In this document: positions 31,506-43,506 of the stretch, piece after piece
Layout of the letters: every line of letters begins with the position of its first letter
Position numbering within the stretch: the first letter of the stretch is position 1
Notes under the pieces: generated by a model
Told to the model about the DNA's origin: nothing
The model's input: only the letters and a program-made list of their open reading frames with translations
The model's database searches: none
Position numbers and translations under genes: made by a program
Assembly: GCA_958510825.1 (NCBI GenBank)
Contig: OY294044.1
Location: 76,740,895 to 76,804,894, forward strand
Direction: 5' to 3'
Origin: Brachypterus glaber
Taxonomy: Eukaryota > Arthropoda > Insecta > Coleoptera > Kateretidae
Length of the DNA: 64,000 nt

Positions 31506-32119
31506 ATTAAGCTTCTAGGGCCAAAAATTAGTAGTTTCAAGTTTTTGTTCAATTTGAAAAAATAAATGAACTTTCATTATAATATACTTTCCTTAGGCGA
31601 TTTTACGTTATGCAGTTTGTAAGAAATGCAATTTGTAAACTAAATTGAATGGAACATTTATGTTTTAGCTAAAAAAAATTGGAGAAAACTTTTTTCATTA
31701 TAAACATATTTAAGATTAGTTCTAAATTATGCTGTTTTTGCAATATGCTGAACTCCTATGTCTTGTTTTAAACTTATCCCTCGTTTTGTGATGAAAACAA
31801 TCTTAAAGAAAGTAAAAAAATATATTAGCGTGCAAATAGAACTACGAAACAAGTATAAACTCCCAAAAAGCAAATTTTATGCCTGGGTTATTTCAACTGC
31901 AGAGTTTCTGTTTCTAAAGCTTTGCTTTGCTACCATAGAAAGTAAGGTTGTCTTTAAAGATGATCTAACCAAAGATTTAATGTTGAAAGGAACTATGACT
32001 ACAATACCTTACTTTATAAACTAGAAAACATTTGTGGTTTTACATAGAAACAAAATGGATGAATGGATTTTGAATGTAAACAACGAACTTTTTAACGAAT
32101 TGTCACATTTTAAGATTAA
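31506..32119. other. AT-rich DNA, no gene supported
   Basis: An 88-codon open frame at 31758 has no recognisable domain and no splice or codon evidence. Confidence 0.4.
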
Positions 32120-32227
32120 TGCCCGGTTGTACAAGCCTGGTTTAACTTTGAGCGAAGTTCCTTTACCATTGAAACACATGACAGTTGAGCTAGGTTCAAA
32201 TTTAAGCGAGGTTTGTACAACCGGGCC
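32120..32227. mobile_element. 108-bp PIF/Harbinger-like MITE
   Basis: Inverted ends GCCCGGTTGTACAA / TTGTACAACCGGGC, flanked by TAA at 32117-32119 and 32228-32230. A 3-bp TWA target duplication with G/C-rich ends fits PIF/Harbinger MITEs. Confidence 0.7.
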
Positions 32228-32687
32228 TAAAGTATTGCAAAGCAGACGCAATCGTTCAAAATAAATCAAGTATGAACTGAGGTGAACTGATTGAGGTCGC
32301 GAGCTCATGCTCCAGGAGGGGTCCAGGGGAATGGAAAGCTGCCTAGTTGTGTTGAAGTTACAATTTCAAATGAAACGTCAAAAGTAGTAAGCTGGCTTAG
32401 TTCTCAGTTTTATGGAAAGTAGTGTTAAAGCAATATATAAAGAAAGTATGTAGTATTCCGAATACTCGAAACACTATAGCTACAGCTAGTCTTCCAAGCA
32501 TTAATTTTTAAGGTTCTTAAGTTATATCTTTTGTTAAAAGTGTATTTTTCTTGTTTGAAGTGAAGTATAAACTAATTTTAAAACCGACCTAAACCAACGA
32601 TTAAAAGGTTACATAATCTGGAAATTCATCCATGTTTTGTTAAAAATAATGTGTGACTCCTTGTAGTGAAGTTAAATGTTAACTAGG
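32228..32687. other. Non-coding spacer
   Basis: No feature seen. Confidence 0.4.
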
Positions 32688-33064
32688 TTAAAATTTATTT
32701 TATTTTAGTCAAACTTCACGTGTGTTAAAATGGTTTATTACTGCAGTTTCGTTAACTATTTATGTTAACATCATCAGATACTACTAATATTATAAAAACA
32801 TTTTAAAAGTTAGAATTTACATTAAAATTAAAAAATTACACAATTTAAAACAATTTAAAACTTAAAAAATAGTAATAAACAAATTAAAAATAACATTGGA
32901 GAATGTCAAACAGGGAGTCATCAAAATTTTAAATTGTTTTAAATTGTGTAATTTTTTAATTTTAATGTAAATTCTAACTTTTAAAATGTTTTTATAATAT
33001 TAGTAGTATCTGAAGTCCAAACCATTTTATCACACGTGAAGTTTGACTAAAATAAATTTTAACC
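32688..33064. mobile_element. Fold-back MITE, arms about 135-170 bp
   Basis: Left AGGTTAAAATTTATTTTA... and TCAAACTTCACGTGTG are mirrored at the right (CACACGTGAAGTTTGA ... TTTTAACCT). The inner blocks TTAAAATGTTTTTATAAT and TAAATTGTTTTAAATTG are also mirrored. Confidence 0.7.
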
Positions 33065-34460
33065 TGATTAAAATGTTGTTATATTATAAGTATACGAGAT
33101 ATATCTCGTTTGTATATATACAAACAATGCAAATCTGCTCGGAATACAATTTAAAAGTTTCATCAAATCACAATTGCAGGAAACCATGTCAATGCACTAG
33201 CAGAATATTTTCTTCAAATGTAAAAAAGCACAAAAAAAGTCCAAACTTAATTTAGGTATCTAATTAAATCTCAAGTAATCTTTTTTAAATGAGAATCCTA
33301 GTATACTGTCTAAAAATAAAGCCAAGAACTTGATAAACTACTGGATTTGGAAGAGTAAGACCGCAATTGATTAAATTTCGTCTGTGTCAAAGTTTGTAGG
33401 ACAAAGTCCCACTGAAATTAGGTCAGTCTTTATTGACCATTGGAAATGTATGCACTTTAAATTAGAGAACCTTTATAAATGTCTGTTTTCAGAAAAAATG
33501 GTTCGACACTAATTATTTCTCATGTTATCATGATCATAGATCATGTGGTTTTTGAATTAAATTAATTGTTCTGTCATTTCTTCAAATAATATTTCAGGTC
33601 CATACCCTGAGTATTTCAAACCCAAAACAAAAATAATCGTTAGGGTGATTTTCAATTGTTTTTAATTTTTTTTTAGTGTATGTTTAAATCATATTTTAGA
33701 TAGAAAGAGTTTATTTTTTTTATTTCTGTACACGGCTTACATAATACTAAATAAAAAACTTTATATATCTATTTCCGTGTTGGAAAACCTGCAATTTAAA
33801 TACCCGATATCGGTACTAGAATAATTCTAGTAGAATTTCAAAAGAACATTAAAATTTTTCTAGTCAAATTTCAATTTTGCTTTAATTTATAACATTTATA
33901 TTTATTTTCAAAAGCTAGCAGTATTTTTTGTATTTCAGAATTCATTTAAATCAAGTTTTAAAAACAGAGTGACTAACCCTAATTTCTGTACACGGCTTTA
34001 GGTATCTTAAGGAAGTTTTAAACTGTAAAAAATATTTCCGTTACGGATAACCTAGTAGAATTTAAAAAAATGTAAAATTAAATCTTTTGTAGTAAAATTA
34101 CATTTTTGCTTAAACCCCCCGTCATGACGTCAGTGTAGTGGAAAATCACTGGGATAGTATTTTGGGGTATGACATACCCCAACAAGAGAAGTCCTATATT
34201 TAAAAAATAAATAATTTTTTTGAACTTTTGCCAGTTTAATATATTTTAAATATAAACAATAAAATTTTGATCATAAACTTTATTAACAAAGAAATAACAG
34301 TTAACCAAAATAATGTAAAGTTCAAAAAATAAAAACACTTAGTCATAATTACACTAAAACAAAAAAAATAACAATACAAAAGTAATCTAAAGCCTATTTT
34401 CGCATAAATTAAATAGTAAATACATAAAATAAAAAAAAAACGCAATAATTTTTACATACC
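33065..34460. other. AT-rich DNA with two diverged direct repeats
   Basis: About 33660-33900 and 33950-34110 share TTTCTGTACACGGCTT, TATTTCCGT and CTAGTAGAATTT in order. A 17-bp near-palindrome GGGGTATGACATACCCC is at 34164-34180. No gene. Confidence 0.5.
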
Positions 34461-35085
34461 TAATATTAAAAAAGTTATTTGGTTTTGAAATCGATAAAAT
34501 TTTTGCATGTAAAATTGCGTGTTCCATGCATGATGACTCAGAAAGTCCACTAAAATCATCCCAAAGCCCTTGGAGACGTTTCTGTTTTTTTTCATAAGAT
34601 ATTATATTAAAAAAGCTTACCTTAAAAAAAAATTACGCAATCAGTGTTCTGTGGTATGTCATACCCAAACCGATTTTGACAATAGCTTACAAGTGACTTT
34701 TTGACGCTAAATAGAGAGCAGGACCCAACTTGACCGCATTGCGGAGTTTATGATCTTCAGCTACTGGGAGCAAGAGCTCGCATACTTCAATAATTTTGAT
34801 TTTATTGTTGATGCTCTCAGGGTTGGGGTATGTCATACCCCACAACACTGATTGCGTAACTTTTTTTTAAAGTAAAGCATTAAACTGCCGTTACTCTTTG
34901 GATTATATTTTGTCCTAAGACAAAGCTTTTTTAATATAATATCTTATAAAAAAAAACAGAAACGTCTCCAAAGGCTTTGGGATGATTTTAGTGGGCTTTC
35001 TGAGTCATAATCATGCATGGAACACGCAATTTTACATGCAAAAATTGTATCTATTTCAAAACCAAATACATTTTTTAATATTATA
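34461..35085. mobile_element. Fold-back element, arms about 200 bp
   Basis: Left blocks TGCATGTAAAATTGCGTG, GATGACTCAGAAAG and GGAGACGTTTCTG are mirrored at the right. The central part carries further copies of the GTATGTCATACCC motif at 34653-34666 and 34825-34841. Confidence 0.7.
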
Positions 35086-35406
35086 TCCAAAAAAGTCCAA
35101 AATTAACCCCGTCAGTGTTAATTAGGACTTTGAAATTGCAAATTTTGCCATACCATAATTTTAAAATAATATTGTAATTTAAAACTTGATTTTAGGATAA
35201 AAAATATTACGTTATCATCGCAAAGTTAAAGGAAAAAAGTAAAAAAATCGGTTCAAATCATTTGAATTTTACAATTTAATTTTAATGATAAACTTTATTT
35301 TACCCCATTTTTTACACTGAAGGTTGCACTCCACTGACTTGATTTTTTTTTGTAGGGTACAATAAAATAAAGAGCACCAAAATGCCTATTTTGAAGCACC
35401 CTTGCC
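35086..35406. other. Non-coding spacer
   Basis: No feature seen apart from AT-rich sequence. Confidence 0.4.
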
Positions 35407-37134
35407 ACGGTTCGCAAAAAGGTCAAATAAAATAAAAAATTGCCCAAGAACTTTGAAAATAAAATTTGATTCCTGGTCCTTTCCTTAAATAGGAAAAGCA
35501 AAAATTAAAAAATTTCAACGACAAAATTTTTTTTATCGCACTTTTTTGTTTTGAGTATTATAAAATAGATACACGCTGATATATAATTTTCCCAATTCAC
35601 CAATAATTGCTACAGTTTCCTTTTTTCTGCTTAAACTTTTTACCTGTAACTCAAAAATTAAATTTTAAATAATATCTAACAAATAGGACCCCCTTGGGGG
35701 GCCTTAAAGAGGACAAAAGCCTACATTTTTAAATTTTCCTGGGTTTATCTTGTATGCTCTATTTATATACGAATATAAGCTATTCTAGTAGTATATTAAA
35801 TAATTTTTTTTAAATAGGGGGGTTTGAGGGGTCTCGAGCCAATTTTCAGATTTTTTTTTAGAATTTTAATGTACAAAATATATTATAATATAAATATTTT
35901 CTAGATATTGTAAAAGAGTGTTTAAAATGTCGGTTTGGGGGTTAATTATTATATAATATATGATATATATATAAATAAAAATTCAATAATATTTTATAAC
36001 AACTCTCATATAAAATTACTATTAAATATTAATTATTATTTTTTTAATGTTATAGTTTATCATATAGTTTGCGTTAAATTTTATTATGTTTATTTACCCA
36101 GCTTTAGAAAACAAAATATTTTTGCTTTTATTTTTTCTGTACTTTTATATTTCAATTTTGTTTAATATAAAATATAATTTCCACTCATTACTTTACTTTG
36201 CTTTTAATTTATTGCCTTTCCTCTGGAATTAAAAAATCCCTTCAAACTTTTCAAAAAAAAATTGATTTGTAAAGTAAGTTTTAAAATGTTTTTTCTTTTT
36301 CTTCCGATCGTCTGATATCTCTTCTTTAAGCCGAAAGTAGAGATTTTAAAGTTTTAGGCATAATATATTATATAAATTTTATGTACATAATTATGTATGT
36401 ATAATTATTACATATAGTAAGTCTCTTATAAGAGACTTCTTTAACAACTTTCAGGAGAAATATAAACCAAATTTGGCACTTACGCGTACATAATAATAAT
36501 ATTATTATATATCTTTTTTATACTAATATATAATAATAATAATATATAATATAATATATAATAATATATATTATATATTATATAATAATTAACCCCCAAA
36601 CCGACATTTTAAACACTCTTTTACAATATCTAGAAAATATTTATAATATTATAATATTTTTTGTACATTAAAATTCTAAAAAAAAATCTGAAAATTGGCT
36701 CGAGACCCCCCAAACCCCCCTAGTAAAAAAAAAATTTAATATACTACTAGAATAGCTTATATTGGTATGTAATATAAATAGAGCATACAAGATAAACACA
36801 GGAAAATTTAAAAATTTAGGCTTTCGTCCTCTTTAAGGCCCCCCAAGGGGGTCCTATTTGTTAGATATTATTTAAAATTTAATTTTTGAGTTACAGGTAA
36901 AAAGTTTAAGCAGAAAAAAGGAAACTGTAGCAATTATTGGTGAATTGGGAAAATTATATATCAGCGTGTATCTATTTTATAATACTCAAAACAAAAAAGT
37001 GCGATAAAAAAAATTTTGTCGTTGAAATTTTTTAATTTTTGCTTTTCCTATTTAAGGAAAGGGCCAGGAATCAAATTTTATTTTCAAAGTTCTTGGGCAA
37101 TTTTTTATTTTATTTGACCTTTTTTGCAAACCGT
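35407..37134. mobile_element. Large fold-back element, arms about 540 bp
   Basis: The left arm 35407-35948 and right arm 36588-37134 are almost perfect inverted copies. Landmarks AAAAAGTGCGATAAA, GGACCCCCTTGGGG, GGGGGTTTG and ATGTCGGTTTGGGGG appear in mirror order. The 640-bp spacer is AT-rich (a long ATA/TA low-complexity run at 36486-36590) and codes for nothing recognisable. High arm identity suggests recent origin or gene conversion between arms. Confidence 0.8.
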
Positions 37135-37264
37135 GTTGCGTCTACCCTAAATTAATTGTCTGATTTATTGACCCTTTCTCACTGTGTTACAAGAGGCTTA
37201 TATTAAGTAACCGGTAATTTTACGATTACACCAGCACGAATGTTCTAATTGAACATCTATTTCT
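37135..37264. other. Spacer
   Basis: No feature seen. Confidence 0.4.
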
Positions 37265-38052
37265 AATGGAGATTTCTCCATTTAGATTAGACAGGGACAA
37301 AAGTTCTACCCAAAAAGGATAGAAGTAATATCACCAACATAAAGAAAAAAAATCTACTAGGTTTTATGTTGGCTGCACTGTCAGTAACGCCATTTTCGTT
37401 AGCCACTGTCATTGTGTGAGCTGCGTTTGATATTGTTTTGATTTCAGTTTTTTGTGTGTTTTACTAAATATTGTGTTTTTATTGACTATTATAGTACTTT
37501 TCGAATTTTGATATTTAAATATTGTTTACCAAAGGTAAGTTCTTTCTTTATACCTTAGATTTAAAGCCTAGGCGAAATTCGTTTGGACTTTTGCAACCCT
37601 TGTAAAAACATCTTGGCATTTGGTAGCTATAACAGAAATAACGCTCGTCATAAAATTAATTTCTTGAAATGTAGAAACTGGTAACGATATTAAAATATAT
37701 AGTATAATAATAAATATGATAAACGTTAAATAAATTCATATTTACCTTTTCATATTTGAGGTTATGTTTTGTAAATAAATAAAAAGATTAAGCAACCAAC
37801 CTAAGAACAATTAATAGGATTTATATTTCATTCTTTATTTTACTATTAAATCGTCAGTTTTATTTCTTAGCAAAAAATATTCATTTCTTTAGGTTTATTT
37901 ACAAAAATCAAAGGTAATTGTTGATAAAAATTGAAAAAAATGCAATATTTTTTTAATTTATTTAAGTTGGTAGTGGTGTGCCGTGCACAAATGAGATAGA
38001 GATAGGGTAGACGTCTTCTGTTTCTTAATTCTAGTTGTACAGACCTCTATTG
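37265..38052 (-). mobile_element. Mobile repeat T with a short C-x4-C exon, copy 1
   Basis: About 790 bp, the reverse complement of 60634-61433. Ends are weakly inverted (CAATRGAG... / ...CTCCATT). On the minus strand near 37555-37625 it encodes MPRCFYKGCKSPNEF followed by a possible donor (AAG|GTATAA). A third, internally replaced relative is at 58035-58458. Possibly a deletion derivative of a THAP-transposase element; see the copy 2 exon entry. Confidence 0.6.
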
Positions 38053-38112
38053 GATGGAACACGCATTTCATGCTGAAATCTTATGCCTTTTTTAAAAGGC
38101 ATAAGATAAATA

Positions 38113-38271
38113 CACGGGCGGATTTAGTCGGGGGAGGGCCATGGGGGCCATGCCCCCCTCCAGCTAGATATATTAGCATAGAAATACTTTCAAAATTATA
38201 TTTTTGTTGAATGCGCAATTTTTTCCTTATGGATAGCACCCCCTCCTTAAAATGAAATAAATCCGCCCCTG
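38113..38271. mobile_element. 159-bp hAT-like MITE
   Basis: Ends CACGGGCGGATTTAG and, inverted, CAGGGGCGGATTTAT. A perfect 8-bp target duplication GATAAATA lies at 38105-38112 and 38272-38279. Both features are typical of hAT MITEs. A 70-codon open frame across it is a by-product. Confidence 0.8.
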
Positions 38272-38352
38272 GATAAATAATACATAAATACATTAAAATA
38301 TATTTATTTAATTTTAGGTCTGTTTAAAAAAAAACAATTTTTCGGAAAATAT

Positions 38353-38460
38353 AAGCCGGTGGTTCCCTCTACTACTAGCCCACACAGGTCCTGGACTTAG
38401 GGGATGCTTAATTAAGTAGAATAGTACGAGGTTAAACAAACATGTACTGTAATGTAATGT
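38353..38460 (+). repeat. SINE family B, 3' fragment
   Basis: Matches the 3' half of 28035-28296 (CCGGTGGTTCCCTCTACTAC to AGTACGAGGTTAAACAAAC), followed by an ATGTA-type tail. Confidence 0.75.
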
Positions 38461-39002
38461 AGCAGGCCAAACCATTTGAAAGATCAAAAATAAACTATAA
38501 ACTTAAGGTTTTTAGAGGAAAACTCAGAAGGTTTTTTTAGCTTTTCTTTAGTCCCTCAATAAGGTAGTTTACTAATGAACAAAAATAGTATATTTCAATT
38601 TTTTTTAAATGGCTCTAAGAATTTTGCTTAAACTTTGTAAGTCTATATTGGTTTTGGCCGGAAAAATTACATAATTAAGGGCGTAATAGTTATTTATAAT
38701 ACCTACAATTATTTATTTTTTTGTACAGGTCTGGTATTTTTTTAATAGTTACCTAATGTTAATCAATCTAATCATTTTAAATAATGATGATTTTATTTGT
38801 GAATATATTTAGTGGTATGTCTAGGAGTCATCATCAAATATATACACAAATTATAAGTTATAAGTTATAACTAATTTATAACTAATTTATAACTAAAGGC
38901 CGCAAAATCAAACAGCTTAATTTTATTTATCTTTGTTTACAGAAAATAACATTTATTTTAAATAATTTTATCTTTGTTGGTGTAGTAGGAAAAATTGTAT
39001 AT
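38461..39002. other. AT-rich spacer
   Basis: No gene seen; short ATAAGTTATAA repeats at about 38850-38895. Confidence 0.4.
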
Positions 39003-39620
39003 AACTTGTTTGACAGTATCTTTCTTGCATTCGCAACGTTTCGCTCATGCGAAATAAGACACCGTGCAACACCTATATGCGTATACGTTCTTTATGTTTT
39101 GTTAAGAAAAATTCTAAAAAATTTACTAGAAACTCAGATAGTCATAGTTTTAATACAAGGGAGAGTGATACTCTTACAATACCTAAACATAAAACTGCCT
39201 TGTTTAAGAAATTCCCATTGCACAATTGTATTAAGCTATACAACCAAGGGCGTAGATGAGGGGGGGTAATGGGGGTAATTACCCCCCCCCCCATAGGCGT
39301 GGGCGCCAATTTTGTTTGCAGGGCTCCAAGTTTGGTAGAAACCGTCAGGGACAAAGCTTTTGTCTTAGGGTATTTTTTTGGGCTCCGTCATTTTTTTTTG
39401 TAGGCGCGCCACGTTTGGTAGAAACCGTCAAAGCTTTATTTTAGGGTGTTTTTTCTTTGGCTAGGGGCGCTAAATTTGAGACTTGAAAGGCCGGCCCTGG
39501 GTATTACCCCCCCCTCCCCATAGAAGAAAAAGATCTACGCCCAGGTATACACAAACTACCTTCTGATATTAAAAAACTTACAAATATAAATATTTTTAAA
39601 AATAGTGTTAAGGATATTTT
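39003..39620 (+). pseudogene. C-terminal tail of a non-LTR retrotransposon RT protein, interrupted
   Basis: The frame 39047-39244 gives IPKHKTALFKKFPLHNCIKLYN. After the MITE at 39245-39545 the same protein resumes at 39552 with LPSDIKKLTN and FKNSVKDIFV. 'hNTRxxxxLxxPxHxxxLFexxxxYxxIKLYNxLPxxIKxL' is the usual end of Jockey/CR1-type RT proteins. The RT domain itself is missing. The 3' untranslated end continues at 45639, beyond the gypsy element 2 insertion. Confidence 0.65.
39245..39545. mobile_element. 301-bp hAT-like MITE inserted in the LINE tail
   Basis: Inverted ends CAAGGGCGTAGAT / ATCTACGCCCAGG. Flanks TATACAAC (39237-39244) and TATACACA (39546-39553) agree at six of eight bases. 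The interior is G/C-homopolymer rich. Confidence 0.65.
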
Positions 39621-41755
39621 TGTACCGTAATTAATACGTTCACTGCCAACGGCTAGTTTTGACAGCGGAGCAATGGGTATGGGCAAGGGAAAAATAGAAA
39701 GAATTGATTAATGTTGTTAGGGGCGCCAGTTACTTTAGCTTTTACTCCTTTAGGTAAGTAACAACCTAGTGTAAATACTTAAGCTTTTCAGTTTGAGAAA
39801 ATATAACCCCTAAATAAAATAAGATAATTCATTTGAGAAATTTATTATAAATAAACTTAATGAAAGCACATCAAGTAATGTATTAATATATATAAAAAAT
39901 ATGTGTAATTATATTAAAATATAATTAAAGAAATCTTAATAAAAATTACTAAATTCAGAAATCATTCGACTTAAATGTATAAAGAAAACATGAAGTTCAG
40001 CAAGCACCAAGAAATGTATGTAAACAACAATCATTTCTTGCAGTGTATAAAAGTCATGCTTAAATTAGAAATCATTTAATCAAAAGTATGATATTTAATA
40101 ATTAATAAATGAGATTAAATGTTTTAAAAAAAATAAGTACCTAAAAATGAACAAAAGCCAGAAGGGCATATAGTATTAATCAATACTATATTAGATCTGA
40201 TAAAGTTTACAGTTATAAGAATATTGAAATAAAAGAATTTAAAAATATGAAATATTGCTTTCAAAAGTTTTCAGAATGAGTACTTAGCTGGTTTCTGCAA
40301 AATCCATGAGGTATGAATTCCATCGTCTCCATCTGTACAAGTCTCCCCTATGCTGATGAATTCATTTCTCAAATGAAAGAAAAAAAAATATAGGCTGTCC
40401 CATCTACTTTGGAAAAATCATCTTCCAGGATAAAATGTACGATTGAAAATGTTGTCCGGGATAAAATATACTTTTGAAAATTATGTCCAATATAAAATTG
40501 TCTGCTAGACAGTTACATAGAATTTATCTATGCTGAAAATTACAGAACCATGTTCCAACAGAACATCACTCCATGCGGAGAACTTGTATATCAAATATAC
40601 CAAAATAAACTTCAACTTAAATTAATGTAATTCCATATTAATGGTATAGAAATGGTGAGTAATTAATGGTAATTAATTAATGGTCTAGTAATGTAGTAAT
40701 AATGGTGGTTAATGGTGCTTAATGGTGCTTAATTAATGGTGCTAAAGCAATAATTATATCTCAGAAATATTCTAAGAAACAGAAAAACTTAACTTACATG
40801 TCATTCTAAGTCTTCGATGTCCATCGAAACGTTATAAATGCATAATTGTAGAAAATAACAGTTATAATATCTTCCGTATTGTTTAAATATTCATTTTCAC
40901 TAACTTTAAATAAAAATACATGAAGGATTACTTCGATGATTACAGAAAATAAACACTCGTCAAAATGACACCATTTTGTATCAAGGTTGCTTCAAGAAGG
41001 CGGAAAATCGACCTTATCAACCGGTATGAACCCTTCAGGTAAATAAAATACTATTTCTGAACTATTAGCGACATCTATGCAAGTCATTATCAACTACAGT
41101 TTTACCGTATAGGATTCCTAATAAAGGTAACGAAAACTACATCAAAAATAATAACTAATTAAAAGAATATTTCCTAATAAATCCGTATTAGTGATATCTA
41201 ACCTCAAAATATTACTCTAAGAAACAAATATAAACAATACTTATTGTTTATCAGCAAAACTAATAAAAATACGAACAGAATACTAAGTGTCCTGTGAACT
41301 AAGTATAAACAAAATACTGAATCTAAGTGAGCAGTTCCAGCAAACTATTTTCAACAAATTCTGGATTATCCCGAAGAAATAAGCATACGAAACTTTCCAG
41401 GAGAAACAAGCTACAGATGAAAGCCAGTGAAATCCAACCCTCAATAGACTCTGAAACATATAAAAACCAGGTAAGTCCATAGACAAATGCACTATAGAGA
41501 AATAAGTCATATGATTCTTTATTATTAAAAATCATATTCTAATTATGTTTTCTTTATGTTATTTTCAGGTAGAACTATGGAATAGAGACTCATATGGTTA
41601 GAATTCAGTTCCTGCTACAAAATAGTCCCAGATACAAAATAGTTCTGTACGTACGTAACTATTTATATACAAAATAAACATAAATTATAACGTAAGTAAA
41701 CGAATAGTTTAATTAACCCTTGCTATATTACAAAGTGACGATTTATATCGTTACA
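39621..41755 (-). repeat. LTR of gypsy element 2 (3' LTR in element sense)
   Basis: 2135 bp, plus-strand ends TGTACCG...CGTTACA (minus-strand TGTAACG...GGTACA). It contains a short AATGGTGCTT-type tandem run at about 40618-40745. A 75-codon hydrophobic frame at 41283-41510 (minus) is present in both LTRs; there is no evidence that it is translated. Confidence 0.85.
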
Positions 41756-42284
41756 CATGCCCCCTCCAAAAATAATAAAAATATTTAATATACAAAAAAT
41801 ATTTTTATACCAAACTCTATAACTATTTAACTTAAATAGCTAAAATATATACTATATTTTATTTAATAAATCAACAAAAAATACAATACTTTATGTAAAT
41901 CATTTGAAATACTACTTGATAATTAACAATAGCTAAGCTTGATAACTACGTGTATCATCCGCCTACTCTTATGTAGAACATAATTTTGGGACTTTATCGG
42001 TGTGTGTCATAAACAGGTAATTGTCATAATCAGGTAATTGTCATAATCGGGTAATTGTCATAATTAATTTTGTTTTTCTTTTTAGCTAAGTTTTATCAAG
42101 ATAAAAAAATAGAAATAAGACTTGACTACGCGCATCAGAATCCTCTTCTACAAAAAATATATTTATATATTTTTTTTTTACTATATACAAAAGTTTTGGG
42201 TACCCTTTAAATATTTTCAATACATTGATATTTTTTAAATATCATTCCGAATAATACTAAGAATATATTCTTATTTAATCAAAT

Positions 42285-42806
42285 CTAGCCAACTGAAATG
42301 TCACTATTCGATCCAAAATATTTCTTTAGATCTTTAACATGCCAGTCGCCTCTATGACCATCTGCATTTTCCAAAATATACACTAACTTTGACTTTTTCG
42401 CAACAACTTTGCAAAGTATGTACTTTGGAGCAAGTTTTGCAGCAAAACTTTTACTAGCATCTGAGAGTACTTTGTTTCGTCTCCAAACTTTTTCACCTAT
42501 ATCAAAATTTACTTCACGCTTGCGCAAATCATAAGTACGCTTATTACGTTCATAAGCTTCATGTAAATATTTCTTTACATCAATAAAAATCTCTTTAAGA
42601 TTTCCCAAATCTTGGCTATACGAGTCTCTGTCACAAGGTTCTAATTTAACACCATCAGTTGATGTCATTTTGCCATAATAAGTTCCTGTGATAGGTACAT
42701 TCCTCCCAAAATTAAGAAATGCCGGCGTATACCCCGTAACTTCATTTACAGACGTTCGTAAAGCTAGACCTATTTTTGCTAAATTTTTACCATTTTTGCA
42801 GTCAAA
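42285..42806 (-). pseudogene. Gypsy integrase C-terminal remnant
   Basis: On the minus strand, open from about 42806. An end-of-core segment (IGLALRTSVNEVTGYTPAF, LNFGRN) is followed by a long helix-rich stretch (EAYERNKRTYDLRKREVNF), GEKVWRRNKVLSDASKSF, and HVKDLKKYFGSN at the end. This is the known pattern of Ty3/gypsy integrase C-termini ('xFxxGEKVxxRNxxLSDAxxxFxAKLAPKF'). The catalytic DD35E residues, RT, protease and gag are all missing. Confidence 0.8.
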
Positions 42807-43506
42807 AATCGAATTTCCATTTTATCTAAATCGTCCATTTTGAATATTTATTTTTCAAAATTAACTTTAATTTACTCAAAATATTTATTTTATAATAAAA
42901 TATTTATACTGTACCACAAATTATTTTTTTTTGTGTTGAGCAGTGTTCAACAAAGTTTTTGCATACTTTGGAAAATTTCCCAAATATGTCAAAAAAAAAT
43001 ACTAAATTATTATTTATCTCAATTGGACAAATTAATAATTATATATAGTCTCCAAAACTACAAAATTAGCTAATATTTATTCATATCCTTCGCATAAATA
43101 AATACCCTATTATCCATTTATTTCTATTGAATAAAAGATAATTTCTAGAAAAACTGAACCCACGCCAAAATTTCTCTATTCCATGTTATTCCATAAAATT
43201 CAGAAAAAACATAAAAAACACATATCTGATATATCTTATCAGATTAACTCTAATTTGACTTAATTTTCAACAAAAAATATTTTATTCAACAGTTATATGT
43301 AGGTTTTCTCAAAATGAACTTTAAGTTACACTGAAAAAAATAAGCTTTAGATTTTTATAAAAAATACACTGAGAAAAATGGAGTAAAATTAAAAAAACAA
43401 GTGTTCTATCTATCCAAATACCACGTTCTTGGGCGCCAATATTAGTGAACGTATTAATTACGGTACACTAATATTTGCAAAGTTGTTGCGAAAAAGTCAA
43501 TATTAG
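42807..43506 (-). other. Untranslated leader of gypsy element 2 with hairpin at the LTR border
   Basis: No gag frame. A 30-bp hairpin straddles the LTR border: TTAGTGAACGTATTAATTAC (from 43443) is the inverse of the first bases of the LTR (43503 on). The primer-binding site is just beyond. Confidence 0.6.

Noticed and set aside
31758..32024. 88-codon open frame as a host gene
   Set aside because: No domain, ordinary AT-rich composition, no exon-like borders.
38081..38293. 70-codon minus-strand frame with Gly/Pro-rich segment
   Set aside because: Spans an hAT-like MITE with a clear 8-bp target duplication; the Gly/Pro run is its G/C-rich interior.
41283..41535. Two hydrophobic minus-strand frames of 70-75 codons, present in both LTRs of gypsy element 2
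   Set aside because: Duplicated only because the LTRs are duplicates; no start context, domain or conservation evidence.
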